NCBI GenBank assembly: GCA_947623455.1
Contig: OX392534.1
Span: 11,170,001-11,234,000, forward strand
Length of the DNA stretch: 64,000 bases
Source: Mimachlamys varia
Taxonomy: Eukaryota > Mollusca > Bivalvia > Pectinida > Pectinidae
Reading direction: 5' to 3'
How positions within the stretch are numbered: position 1 is the stretch's first letter; each line of letters starts with the position of its first letter. The notes beneath the pieces were generated by a model. The model did no database searches. It was not told where the DNA came from and worked only from the letters and a program-made list of their open reading frames with translations. Made by a program: the position numbers and the translations under genes. Shown piece by piece: positions 12,801 through 24,452 of the stretch.

Positions 12801-15189
12801 ATGATGAAACATAATCTGACAAATCACGGTGGAAATAATGAAACAAAACAGAACAAACCACAAGACAACAAATGAGAAGACAAACATATTGCTATAACCA
12901 CTAGCATCAGACCAGGGGAGAAGACGGCCAACAGAAGATGGTAGCGACAGCGTCAGCAGAGTGTAAGGAATTCAGTCATGAGAAAGAAGCGCAACCTAAG
13001 ACTGACCAGAGTATATTATGATGTAGAACAGACCAAAAAGAATGGATCAACCATCAAATACAGACCGGACTTAACCAAGTGACAAAACAATGCAACAGAC
13101 AGTGGCAGACAGAACCACAGCTTGTAACAACCCATAATATGTGAGATAGTAAAACAAGGAAAGACAGTTTAATTATTGAATCTCAACCGACCGATGTACA
13201 GGGGGCGCGTTAACACAGTTTGAAATTTAAGCAAGCGCCAATTTTCTGTGACGGACCTCAGTTTACCGAATCAACTAACCAAAACCGACTACCGAGAATA
13301 AAAACAAAATTCAGCAGAGCACAAAACAAAGATATGGTCCACAAGAGACGGATCCACGAACCACGACTACTTACGGAGCATAAACAAGGTCCACAGGTGA
13401 TGGAGCCAAAAACTATGTCTACCTACGGAGAATTGCGGCTATAAGTTACTATTCATGACTGACGAAGCAATTGCATGTCCAGTAACAAAAGAAAGAACAG
13501 GTATTTTGATTGTACATACCTAAAATTTGCTGATAATGCTCAAACAGTTAACTTATGTCTGTCAGTGCAAGCTTTTAGTAGGTTTAGTATATATATATAT
13601 AACATGATATTCATCCTGGTCACATCTAAAGGAAACAGTAATGAAACCAGAAATAATTGGGACAAAACTGTATGGTCAGGTAACGCAAAAGTCGGGTTTG
13701 AAGATGTAAGCTTTAAGTTAAAAGGGGAAACAAGGAGCAAAAGGGTAAAGCCAGAATAGACAAGGTTTCGGATAAGACAAGTATCTGTTTCGACAATTTA
13801 TAATGTTCATGTATAGCAATATACTGGTACAATACAAACATGTTTCTATTTCGACATTATAGATACAAAATGTATATATATATTTGGTGTTTGGTATTTT
13901 ACAGAAGTTACCTAATTGGATATAGAATTCCTAATAGTTTGCATGCCATTGCAACACTGCAGGTGGCATTACATCAATAGAGACCTGATCGATTCAAGAC
14001 CTGTCCTCAACCAAACTGAACCACATGCTGAATTTTCTCCAGATCTGTTAGGATATTACCAGACTATTTTTTGGTAAGGTCTATAGAATCTTGTTTCAAC
14101 AATGCATAGCAAACAATACAACTATGCATCCTGGTATATTATTTTTTAATGTACCATAATAAATAGATTAGGCAATGAATGAAATGATAACAAAATACCT
14201 CTTAGAATTGTAATCACTTTGAAATTGGAATTTGGTTATGATCAGGTTATAAATAGCGAACTTGTTTATTGTAATGGGGTGAAAACAAAATAATTCAGAC
14301 ATATGTGATACTTGTATTGCACACAAAATGACTTGTCATCAGCTTATAGTTCCTATGATTATTTTTTTTTTACTTAATAGAACATCACCAATCCTGTATC
14401 CCTGGTATGTACAAGATCTCTTCACCTGTACAACGACAGAATGCTGATAAGGTTAGCCATATAAGGAAAGTTAACCTGCATTGAAGGAATGTTTCGATAT
14501 GAATATGGTGGTATTTTCTTTAAAACTGTACACAAGATGTCAGAAATATTTTGTTAAGCCACCTGAAGATATTTTATCTTAATGTTACAATTTTTGTTTT
14601 TGTTTTTTGTTTTTGTTTTATTATGAACTTTCTGCAAGATGTATTTAAAACAAGTTGCTGTCCTTCAAAAAAGGACAACAATACCTGGTGTTGAAGCTGT
14701 TGTTATTATATTGAAAAAGAGAACAATAACTATAACATTAGATGAAAAACATATAAATTTATTTTAGTAACAATGTAAAATGATTTAGATTTACATTGCG
14801 TGTATATTTTATCTGTTCATATTAACACTAATCTTTTTGATTATCATATTGAAATATAATACAGGCAAACCGTTGGGTAATATGACTTGAAATTTAGCGT
14901 TTCATAGGAGCACCGTCTCATTTACATGCAATATGTATAAGTGAATTGTTTTTGAAAACACGTCAATTATAGTGGCAAGAGAGGCTATAATTTTTCAGTG
15001 AGGAGTGGCTTATCCAGGCCATTTTCATCATTCTTCATAATAATCTTTTTTTCCGAATTTCTGGCTTAATCATAACGTCACTTGTTTGGCTTAGATATCA
15101 CTCAAAAATATGCCTATTATGCTAGCGTACCAGTTCTCCGTATATGCTGTAAGCTTGTTGGAGACTAGGTGAAAATCAATGTAGCCCTT
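12801..15189. other. AT-rich interval with no recognised gene
   Basis: The first few hundred bases are the last blurred remnants of array A. From about 13.5 kb the sequence is AT-rich, with poly-T and TTTTTG runs (for example at 14592-14620). The open frames at 13220-13444 and 13475-13759 are short, lack recognisable domains and are probably chance. I see no transposon ends or RNA gene. Confidence 0.5.
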
Positions 15190-18100
15190 GGAGTATGTAT
15201 GTGAGAAAGAAAGTGAATATAGCCCCCGAAGTATTGAGGATGTGACAGAGAGTGAAAGTGAATGTAGCCCTGGATCATTGAGGATGTAACAGAGAGTGAA
15301 AGTGAATATAGCGCACAGAGTATTGAGGATGTAACAGAGAGTGAAAGTGAATATAGCCCTGAATCATTGAGGATGTAACAGAGAGTAAAAATGAATATAC
15401 TTGTAGCCCACAGAGTATTGAGGATGTAACAGAAAGTGAAAGTGAATATAGCCCTGGATTATTGAGGATGTAACAGAGAATGAAAGTGAATATAGCCCTG
15501 AATCATTGAGGATGTAACAGAGAGTAAAAATGAATATACTTGTAGCCCACAGAGTATTGAGGATGTAACAGAAAGTGAAAGTGAATATAGCCCTGGATTA
15601 TTGAGGATGTAACAGAGAATGAAAGTGAATATAGCCAACAGAGTATTGAGGATGTAACAGAGAGTCAAAGTGAATATAGCCCTGGATCATTAAGGATGTA
15701 ACAGAGAGTGAAAGTGAATATAGCCCTGGATCATTGAGGATGTAACAGAGAGTGAAAGTGAATATAGCCCTGGATCATTGAGGATGAAACAGAGAGTGAA
15801 AGTGAATATAGCCCTGGATCATTGAGGATGAAACAGAGAGTGAAAGTGAATAGCTCTCAAGAGTATTGAGGATGTAACAGAGAGTGAAAGTGAATATAGC
15901 CCTGGATCATAGAGGATGAAACAGAGAGTGAAAGTGAATAGCCCTCAGAGTATTGAGGATGTAACAGAGAGTGAAAGTGAATATAGCCCTCAAGAGTATT
16001 GAGGATGTAACAGAGAGTGAAAGTGAATATAGCCCTGGATCATTGAGGATGTAACAGAGAGTGAAAGTGAATATAGCCCTGGATCATTGCGGATGTAACA
16101 GAGAGTGAAAGTGAATATAGCCCACAGAGTATTGAGGATGAAACAGAGTGTGAAAGTGAATATAGCGCACAGAGTATTGAGGATGAAACAGAGAGTGAAA
16201 GTGAATATAGCGCACAGAGTATTGAGGATGTAACAGAGAGTGAAAGTCAATATAGCCCTCAAGAGTATTGAGGATGTAACAGAGAGTGAAAGTAAATATA
16301 GCCCTGGATCATTGAGGATGTAACAGAGAGTGAAAGTGAATACAGCCCTGGATCATTGAGGATGTAACAGAGAGTGAAAGTGAATTTAGTCCTGGATCAT
16401 TGAGGATGTAACAGAGAGTGAAAGTGAATATAGCCCTCATAGTATTGAGGATGTAACAGAAAGTGAAAGTGAATATAGCCCTGGATCATTGAGGATGTAA
16501 CAGAGAGTGAAAGTGAATATAGCCCTCAAGAGTATTGAGGATGTAACAGAGAGTGAAAGTGAATATAGCCCTGGATCATTGAGGATGTAACAGAGAGTGA
16601 AAGTGAATATAGCCCTGGATCATTGCGGATGTAAAAGAGAGTGAAAGTGAATATAGCCCACAGAGTATTGAGGATGAAACAGAGAGTGAAAGTGAATATA
16701 GCGCACAGAGTATTGAGGATGAAACAGAGAGTGAAAGTGAATATAGCGCACAGAGTATGAGGATGTAACAGAGAGTGAAAGTCAATATAGCCCTCAAGAG
16801 TATTGAGGATGTAACAGAGAGTGAAAGTCAATATAGCCCTGGATCATTGAGGATGTAACAGAGAGTGAACGTGAATACAGCCCTGGATCATTGAGGATGT
16901 AACAGAGAGTGAACGTGAATATAGCCCTCAAGAGTATTGAGGATGTAACAGAGAGTGAAAGTGAATATAGCCCTGGATCATTGAGGATGTAACAGAGAGT
17001 GAAAGTGAATACAGCCCTGGATCATTGAGGATGTAACAGAGAGTGAAAGTGAATTTAGTCCTGGATCATTGAGGATGTAACAGAGAGTGAAAGTGAATAT
17101 AGCCCTCATAGTATTGAGGATGTAACAGAAAGTGAAAGTGAATATAGCCCTGGATCATTGAGGATGTAACAGAGAGTGAAAGTGAATATAGCCCTCAGAG
17201 TATTGAGGATGTAAAAGAGAGTGAAAGTGAATAAAGCCCTTGATCATTGAGGATGTAACAGAGAGTGAAAAAGAATATAGCCCTCAAAGTATTGAGGATG
17301 TAACAGAGAGTGAAAGTGAATATAGCCCTTGATCATTGAGGATGTAACAGAGAGTGAAAGTGAATATAGCCCTGGATCATTGAGGATGAAACAGAGAGTG
17401 AAAGTGAATAGCCCTCAGAGTATTGAGGATGTAACAGAGAGTGAAAGTGAATATAGCCCTGGATCATTGAGGATGAAACAGAGAGTGAAAGTGAATAGCC
17501 CTCAGAGTATTGAGGATGTAACAGAGAGTGAAAGTGAATATAGCCCTGGATCATTGAGGATGTAACAGAGAGTGAAAGTGAATATAGCCCTGGATCATTG
17601 CGGATGTAACAGAGAGTGAAAGTGAATATAGCCCTGGATCATTGAGGATGAAACAGAGAGTGAAAGTGAATAGCCCTCAAGAGTATTGAGGATGTAACAG
17701 AGAGTGAAAGTGAATATAGCCCTGGATCATTGAGGATGTAACAGAGAGTGAAAGTGAATATAGCCAACAGAGTATTGAGGATGAAACAGAGAGTGAAAGT
17801 GAATATAGCGCACAGAGTATTGAGGATGAAACAGAGAGTGAAAGTGAATATAGCGCACAGAGTATTGAGGATGTAACAGAGAGTGAAAGTCAATATAGCC
17901 CTCAAGAGTATTGAGGATGTAACAGAGAGTGAAAGTCAATATAGCCCTGGATCATTGAGGATGTAACAGAGAGTGAACGTGAATACAGCCCTGGATCATT
18001 GAGGATGTAACAGAGAGTGAACGTGAATATAGCCCTCAAGAGTATCGAGGATGTAACAGAGAGTGAAAGTGAATATAGCCCTGGATCATTGAGGATGTAA

Positions 18101-18990
18101 CAGAGAGTGAAAGTGAATACAGCCCTGGATCATTGAGGATGTAACAGAGAGTGAAAGTGAATTTAGTCCTGGATCATTGAGGATGTAACAGAGAGTGAAA
18201 GTGAATATAGCCCTCATAGTATTGAGGATGTAACAGAAAGTGAAAGTGAATATAGCCCTGGATCATTGAGGATGTAACAGAGAGTGAAAGTGAATATAGC
18301 CCTCAGAGTATTGAGGATGTAAAAGAGAGTGAAAGTGAATAAAGCCCTTGATCTTTGAGGATGTAACAGAGAGTGAAAAAGAATATAGCCCTCAAAGTAT
18401 TGAGGATGTAACAGAGAGTGAAAGTGAATATAGCCCTTGATCATTGAGGATGTAACAGAGAGTGAAAGTGAATTTAGCCCTGGATCATTGGGGATGTAAC
18501 AGAGAGTGAAAGTGAATATAGCCCTGGATCATTGGGGATGTAACAGAGAGTGAAAGTGAATTTAGCCCTGGATCATTGGGGATGTAACAGAGAGTGAAAG
18601 TGAATATAACCCACAGAGTATTGAGGATGTAACAGAAATTGAAAGTGAATATAGCCCACAGAGTATTGAGGATGTAACAGAGTGAAAGTGAATATAGCCC
18701 TGGATCATTGAGGATGTAACAGAGAGTGAAAGTGAATATAGCACCAAGAGTATTGAGGATGTAACAGAGAGTGAAAGTGAATATAGCACCCAGATTACTG
18801 AGGATATTCTCGGAAAGTGACAGAGTGAATGTCGACTTGGATCTTTGAGGATGTGACAGAAAATGAATATGATTGTAGCCCTGGAGTATGGAGGGCGTGA
18901 CGCAGAGAGAAAGTGAGTGTAGTGCCCGGAGTATTGAGGATTTGACAGAGATTGAAAGGGAATGTGGCCCCCGGAGTATTGAAGATGTCA
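15190..18990. repeat. Satellite array B, 44-46 bp unit
   Basis: About 84 head-to-tail copies of a 44-46 bp unit, unrelated to array A. Each unit has an invariant half (GAGGATGTAACAGAGAGTG or GAGGATGAAAC...) and a variable junction of the types CCTGGATCATT, CCTCAAGAGTATT, CCCACAGAGTATT and GCGCACAGAGTATT. The unit types differ by 1-2 bp in length, so the reading phase keeps shifting. Open frames occur on both strands, including a periodic one at 17329-17565, and have no coding support. Edge units at 15190-15400 and 18800-18990 are the most divergent. Confidence 0.96.
16640..18460. repeat. ~1.1-kb duplicated block within array B
   Basis: A run of unit variants at about 16640-17350 is repeated in the same order at about 17747-18460, offset 1,107-1,109 bp. 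Shared rare variants include GAACGTGAATACAG (about 16866 and 17974), GAATTTAGTCC (17051 and 18160) and GTAAAAGAGAG with AATAAAGCCC (about 17212 and 18321). The copies are nearly identical. The shift from 1,107 to 1,109 is explained by a two-base gap near 16757. Confidence 0.85.
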
Positions 18991-19869
18991 CATTTTTCTT
19001 TAAAAATGAAATGATGAAAAGTTCAAATTCATGAATCAATTTGCAGACCACTTTGTATTTGTAAAATTCATTTCATTTGCGCTTTTTAGAGTTTAGTAAC
19101 TTTACTAGATATTTACCATTGAATAATTTTCCTGTGTGATTTATTTGCTCATTATTATCAAAATCATTATATCAAGTCTCCATAATGCTACAGAATATCT
19201 ATGTGATAACTATGTAGTGGAAAAGCTTCATGATTTACAATCAGTATCTTTCAAGGCAAGAAAATTCTTATAAGAAAATGTGTAAAATGGAACTCTTCTT
19301 TGCGGAGATACAAAATATTTAGTAGGACTATCTGCCTTAATCATTCCAGTTTTTTTTTAATCAATACTTTCAGAATAAATATTTCGCAAAAAAAAAAAGT
19401 TGAGACACTTTTTTGTGAGAAGTTCTTTTTTTCTGTTTTGATGGGTTTTTTCATAAAACTTGTCTATATTTAAAAATCATAAATATATTTCTTTTCTCTT
19501 TTTTTTGTATTGTCATTCCTTACAGAAAATATTTAATGTAATAGTAAATGTTACAGAACTAATGGTTGTATTATTGTAACGTAAGCTATATCAGATGTGT
19601 CTGATATATTCTTTTCAAAAGTCTTTTTTGTAATTCTTAATTTTACATACATTGTATTTTAATATGCCACAAGTTTCACATAACTTTGGCCTGACTTTGA
19701 TTGTCGCTTTGGAATACTTGGGTTGTCTCCCCTAAAACATGTTTATTGTTTGGCTAAACAGTGACGCACACACATTCCAGATGTAGAATTTCATTTAAAT
19801 ATTTTTTTTTCACAAATAACTTATCCAGACTTCTTAAAATATGCCATGTTAAGTGTCGTCTCTTATATA
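18991..19869. other. AT-rich spacer, nothing recognised
   Basis: AT-rich sequence with homopolymer T and A runs, for example near 19389. I see no open frame of note, no tandem repeat and no inverted termini. Confidence 0.5.
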
Positions 19870-21000
19870 AGTTATAGACTACTTTTCTCTCCAGCTATAA
19901 TTCAAAATATTGAAATTGTTATAATGAAAACAATTTTTTTTTCATTTTTTTTTTGGTTACTTTTTCCCAGCTATATTTCAAAATATTGAAATTGTAATAA
20001 TACAAACGGTTACTTTATGAGTTTTTGTTTTTTACTTTTCTCCAGCTATAAATCAAAATATGGAAAATATTGTGAAAATTGCTACTTTATGGAGTTTTTT
20101 GTTACTTTTCCTCAGCTATAATCAAAATGTGGAATTATTGTGAAAACTGCGACGTTATGGAGTTTCTTTTACTTTTCTCCAGCCATAGTTCCAAATATGA
20201 AAATTGTTGTGAAAACTGCTCTTTATGGAGATTTTTAATCCTTTCTCCAGCTTTAATTCCAAATATGGAATTTGTTGTGACAAACTGCTTATTTATAGAT
20301 TTTTTTGTATTTTTTTTTTTTAAACATATCTATTGCAAAAGGGATTAGACACAAATAATTTCAACTCTCAATGCCTTCTCCCAATATACATTTCACATGA
20401 CATTTCAATAATTAGTATACAAAAGTACATAATTAAAATCACAACTAATCTTAAAATCTCTTGCTGGATTTGATAAAACTTTGCACATTTCTAAAAATAT
20501 TTGTGTTAAGGTCCACGGATAATTCACAGTTGCCAAACAAAATTATTTCTAAACTGATTGTAACATCCAAATCATTTAAATTTTGAAACAAAATACGTCT
20601 TTCATTTGCAAAATTGTGACATTCCAAAAAAAATATTGAAATACATTCTCACAAGGGTGACCACAAGTACACGCTGCACTCTCGACAAGGTTAACTCTAT
20701 AAAGAGATCATAATTTATGGAACTACAACGATGTCCGAGTTTGGTATGTAAAATATTAAGATATTTTTCTCCAACTAAAATAAAGACATTGATTTTTTTT
20801 GTGAAAACTGCTTCTTTATTGAGTTTTTTGTTACTTTTCTCCAGCTATAATCAAAACATGGAAATTATTGTGAAAGCTGCTTCTTTATGGAGTTTTTTGT
20901 TACTTTTCTCAAGCTATAATCAAAATATGGAAATTATTGTGAAAACTGCTACTTTATGGAGTTTTTTGTTACTTTTCTCCAGCTATAATTCAAAATTGTC
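19870..21000. repeat. ~70-bp tandem repeat, interrupted by a LINE fragment
   Basis: Diverged copies of a ~70-bp unit recur, each with CTCCAGCTATAATTCAAA, then ATATGGAAATTATTGTG, then CTGCTACTTTATGGAG and a T-rich run. About five or six copies lie at 19870-20300 and about four at 20740-21000. The 430 bases between them belong to a truncated retrotransposon, so the array was split by that insertion. Open frames here, for example at 20717-21004 on the plus strand, are by-products of the repeat. Confidence 0.85.
20304..20735 (-). pseudogene. 5'-truncated non-LTR retrotransposon, C-terminal Cys/His segment and 3' end
   Basis: Read on the minus strand, the segment starts with the C-terminal zinc-finger-like part of a LINE reverse transcriptase. 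The frame gives RVNLVESAACTCG, then a conserved His and Cys. After a one-base frameshift in a T run it continues as ECHNFANERRILFQN. The C-x-C ... H ... C ... C-x-x-H pattern is the one that follows the RT domain in CR1/jockey-type elements, and the full-length element at 36-40 kb has the equivalent CTCG segment. About 200 bases of AT-rich 3' untranslated sequence follow, ending in a plus-strand T run at about 20304-20322, which is a poly(A) tail on the minus strand. It is 5'-truncated, frameshifted and dead, and has inserted into the 70-bp repeat. Confidence 0.75.
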
Positions 21001-22215
21001 ATAATTGTCCGAACATGTGAAAATACGCTATGTACAGTGTAGTGGTTGTTATATTATTATGGAAATTATTATCAAAACTCCTTTTTAATGGAGATTTTTT
21101 CTCCAACTTCAATTAAAAATAGGTCATTAATGTAATCATATCATCCATAAATGACCACTGAATTTATGCAGTGACCTAAATAAGAAATATCCGATAGTAG
21201 TAGGTGGTTTTTCTCCATGTGCTCTGGCTTCCACCACTGACAGTACATATGTATGTTGCTGTTAAGTAAACAAAATGTATGTCTAGTATTTGTAATTGTT
21301 TAAATTTCAAAATGATTTTATTTCCACTGTTCATTTTTGAATATCTCATTGGTCATCAAGATGTATCTTTCCAAATTAATGTATGTCCAGCATTACCTTT
21401 AGCCTTTGTTGTTCTCTCCTGCTCCAAAATAAATATGAGAAGCTTTATTTATTTGCCTTGTTGTTGTGATGTGAAGAATTAACTAAACAGCAAGGAACTG
21501 TAAACATATACTTAAATACACAAGAAATGATAATGAATTTTATGAATTTTGTTACTGTATAACTTTTTGGAACCGGACCCTGGTGTCTGATCTAAACCTA
21601 CATGTATATTCTGGTTTTACCGTTTGGTTCTGGAATGTATATGTACTACAGTATGTGGTATGTACATAAAGTACCGGTATGTTTACAGTTTCTGTCTGAA
21701 ATCCAATGACATCAGCAGAATATATAGTTTGATCATTAATTGGTAGAACTGAAAGAAGAAATAACATTTTTATACATTTGTATGTAGGAAAGGGTGATGA
21801 TCTTAACTTTATCTTTTAACTTTAATTTTCAGCCACTTTTGGCTTTATATACTAATGAGGTTATCAGTTTTTCTGTTTGTTGACAAAATTGATATATTCC
21901 CTTTTTTCAATTCTACCAATTATCCTTAGCTAAGGGAAATAACTCTGCTCACTGTGTTTACTGACAATAAAAAATGGCCGGTCAAACAGATTGAAGTTCT
22001 GACATGCATTTACAATTTACCACTTCTTGTTTGCAATGAGATTTATGAGTGGTGTACATGTTATATAGTGAAAGCTGGACACCCTAGCTGCATCTTAACT
22101 TGAATCCAGAAAAGTAGATGGATTGAAAATCACAAATAGTGTGTCAATACTTATAATTATTATATTCTGGACTAGAGAGGATATACATGTACGTCTGTCT
22201 GGACGAAACAGTTCA
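21001..22215. other. Non-coding interval with a possible SINE-core remnant
   Basis: Mostly AT-rich sequence. At 21202-21243 the stretch with AGGTGGTTTTTCTCC and CTCTGGCTTCCACC resembles the central block of the SINE at 33.5 kb, so a decayed SINE core is possible (low confidence). The open frames at 21279-21482 (plus) and 21552-21767 (minus) carry no motif I know. Confidence 0.35.
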
Positions 22216-22611
22216 GGATCCAGGGGCGTACATGTAGCTGGAAGTATTTTGATGTGCAAGCCGCGCGACGTTTACAAGTAGAGGAGGGGGTCCTTCGAGG
22301 GATAAATACATTTAGACGTCAAATGGTGCCATTTTTGGACTTGTTTGAATTATCTCTGTCTGGCCAATAATTATACAAATCATTAATATGAAAATGGAAT
22401 ACGATATGTTTTACTTCCATAATGATATAGGTCTTTTACTCGTTAGTAAGTATATTGTAATAACAGAAACGTATAACCCATCTTTGATATACATACGTCT
22501 CTGTTAATAAGTATAGATGTTATGTTGTTATTTCAACTCGGGGAGTGCTTGTTTTCTTAAGCATAATTTTGTATATTTCGAACAGGCCTAGTTTCACGAA
22601 CGTTCCTAAAC

Positions 22612-22746
22612 TTAAGGAATTTCCTTAACTTAAAATTCTCCATAGAAAAGCATTACTGCACACAGAAGTTACGGGGATATTTTAAGTTAAAGTTTCCTTA
22701 ACTTCTGTAATGCTTTCCTACAGAGATGTTTAAGTTAAGGAATTTT
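22612..22746. mobile_element. Nested fold-back (palindromic) element
   Basis: The left arm, with TTCCTTAACTTAAAATTC and AGCATTACTG, is mirrored by a right arm with TAACTTCTGTAATGCTTTCC and TTTAAGTTAAGGAA. The arms are about 50-60 bp with few mismatches and can form a long hairpin. It lies inside the 22221-23114 TIR element. It may be a separate MITE or an internal palindrome of its host element. Confidence 0.65.
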
Positions 22747-22816
22747 GGCCTGGCTCATCAATAATTGTATTTGCTGACATTTTGTTTGAACCGACCGAAA
22801 ATTTTGTAAAAAATGA

Positions 22817-22861
22817 CCCTTCTTGTATTACTCTTACTAAGTAAGAATGATAAAAGAAGGG
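22817..22861. repeat. Imperfect 22-bp hairpin
   Basis: CCCTTCTTGTATTACTCTTACT is followed almost at once by its near-inverse ending AGAAGGG, with about four mismatches over 22 pairs. It lies in the same TIR element. Whether it has any function is unknown. Confidence 0.55.
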
Positions 22862-23114
22862 CCTTTTTTATAGAAAATCTTATACAGATTTACATATAAC
22901 CTAATATGACATGATTATACGGAAAACGTCGTAATTATAGCTAACAAACTCCCTGCAGCATGGTCTGTTAATCTGACGAGTTTACTAAAACGGGTCACAG
23001 TATCAGTGTATCAAGAATAAAAGTCAAAATGAGATTTCTCGACTTTAATAAACATACTTTAGAAAATGATGTGCAAGCACAGGCTTATGTGCTTACGTGG
23101 CAGCTACGCCCCTG

Positions 23115-24162
23115 GGATCCAGTGTGTGAAGTGCATGATTCAAGATATATTTATGACTAAGCTGGCAATGAGAAAGTGAGAGGGAGTTGCCTCCCTTAGC
23201 TGACCCCATGCAGTCAGTGCTTCCTTCGTCACTGTATTCAGTATGATAACAAAATGCGTCTCTGCCAGTATCTAATATGACAAGCCCTTGAGTGTGGAAT
23301 ACACTAGGGCAATTGGGAATATGACGTATTAACTGTTATGGGACGAGGGTGATGAAACCCTTCGGTTATCACAGGGATTTGCCAATTTTAGAAATTCAAG
23401 CAAAATATGTATTCAAGCACTCCTGCATTATTCATCAACGTAATATAGCTGTTTATTTTTTTATCGAGAGTTGATTGAAATCTTTGTCCTATAATATTTG
23501 ATTTTGAATTTTGAATATATCAAGATAGTTCATATTTTTGTTATTTGTCAAGCCAGTTCAAATAACAAAATGTTTATATACACGATAATAAATTAATAAT
23601 GTTAAAAGTTTGAATATGAACCTTAAAGAAAGTTTTTATTTTAGGACTAGCTGTTAAACCTGTCATTTTGGCACCCTAAAAGTACATAGACGTTCAGAGG
23701 CAAATCCATGGGGTGTCGCCCGGCGCCAGTGACCCCGCCTTAGTCAAACAATATTAATATAACTTTTTTGCGTGTCCCTGTGCCCTAACTCGCTAAATAT
23801 TTGGTCGGCTGGTGGGGTGCGATAGTCAGAATTCCCCTCGTATAATATACATGTATGTGAAATTCTACCGACCCGTGCATGTGGACTTCTAGTCGTAATT
23901 TCGGTCCCCAGTCGTTTCGGTACGTTTTGGTACTTACAAATGTTGAAAAACAAACATAAACATTCAATTGGCAATAACTTTTTAATTAATATCATTCATA
24001 TATGTAACAGTAAAAGAAATCAAAATTTTGAAACAGCTCTTAGAAGTATCGAAACAAAGTACCTGAAAATTACAAGAAGTAACGAAGAACTCTTGACAAC
24101 AAAATAGCGTGACAACAAAATGGTGAACCCAGTTTCACTTTGGTTTCTGTGAATTGTTGACG
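23115..24162. other. Interval with no gene recognised
   Basis: An AT-rich first part is followed by a GC-richer stretch at about 23700-23935 that looks repeat-like. It has open frames on the minus strand (23744-23995 and 23785-23967) but no domain I can name. I do not call it a gene. Confidence 0.4.
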
Positions 24163-24452
24163 ATGTAGCGGATCTATATCGGGTCGATCGTTGGCAACCA
24201 GATACCTCAATTGGTTGACCGTCGCCGTCTAGATTTCGGAAGGTCCCGGGTTCGAACCCCCGCGTCGCCGTGCATTTTTCCTCGACTGTAAATTTGGTGC
24301 GTGTGACCAAACCTTGTTTCAATTACTGAGTACATACTTAGCAAGGGGATACCCGAACCTGGGTTATAAATCGTGATGTCTTCGGGGTAGAAGACTGTTA
24401 AAGGAGGGAGGAATGTAGCGGATCTAGACCGTGTCGATCGTCGGCGACCAGA
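24163..24452 (+). mobile_element. tRNA-like SINE with ~39-bp terminal direct repeats
   Basis: A tRNA-shaped segment lies at 24192-24270, with an A-box-like TACCTCAATTGGTTGA, a clear B box GGGTTCGAACCCC, and an acceptor-like 3' strand GTCGCCG. Two ~39-bp direct repeats flank the element, both starting TGTAGCGGATCTA (24163-24201 and 24414-24452). In the second repeat CGGCGAC would pair perfectly with GTCGCCG, while in the first the same place reads TGGCAAC and pairs poorly. The unit therefore looks like a SINE followed by a truncated second copy, 251 bp apart, or a small element with terminal direct repeats. No protein is encoded. A functional tRNA is unlikely given the 79-nt length and mispaired acceptor. 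Confidence 0.55.

Larger units (their letters stand above)
22221..23114. mobile_element. Non-autonomous TIR DNA transposon, ~894 bp
   Basis: The left end reads CAGGGGCGTACATGTAGCTG, and the right end is the inverted form CAGCTACGCCCCTG, lacking the CAT insert. Both ends are flanked by the same five bases, GGATC (22216-22220 and 23115-23119), a probable target duplication. No transposase frame is present. The CAGGGGCG start is reminiscent of hAT-type termini, but hAT elements make 8-bp duplications and only five bases match here, so the superfamily is open. Two further fold-back structures are nested inside. Confidence 0.6.

Noticed and set aside
15190..18990. Repetitive protein frames in array B, including 17329-17565 (plus)
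   Set aside because: Open frames occur on both strands and vanish when unit length changes by one or two bases. They are by-products of a non-coding satellite.
24192..24270. A functional tRNA gene
   Set aside because: The acceptor stem is mispaired in this copy and the surrounding direct repeats show it belongs to a repetitive element.
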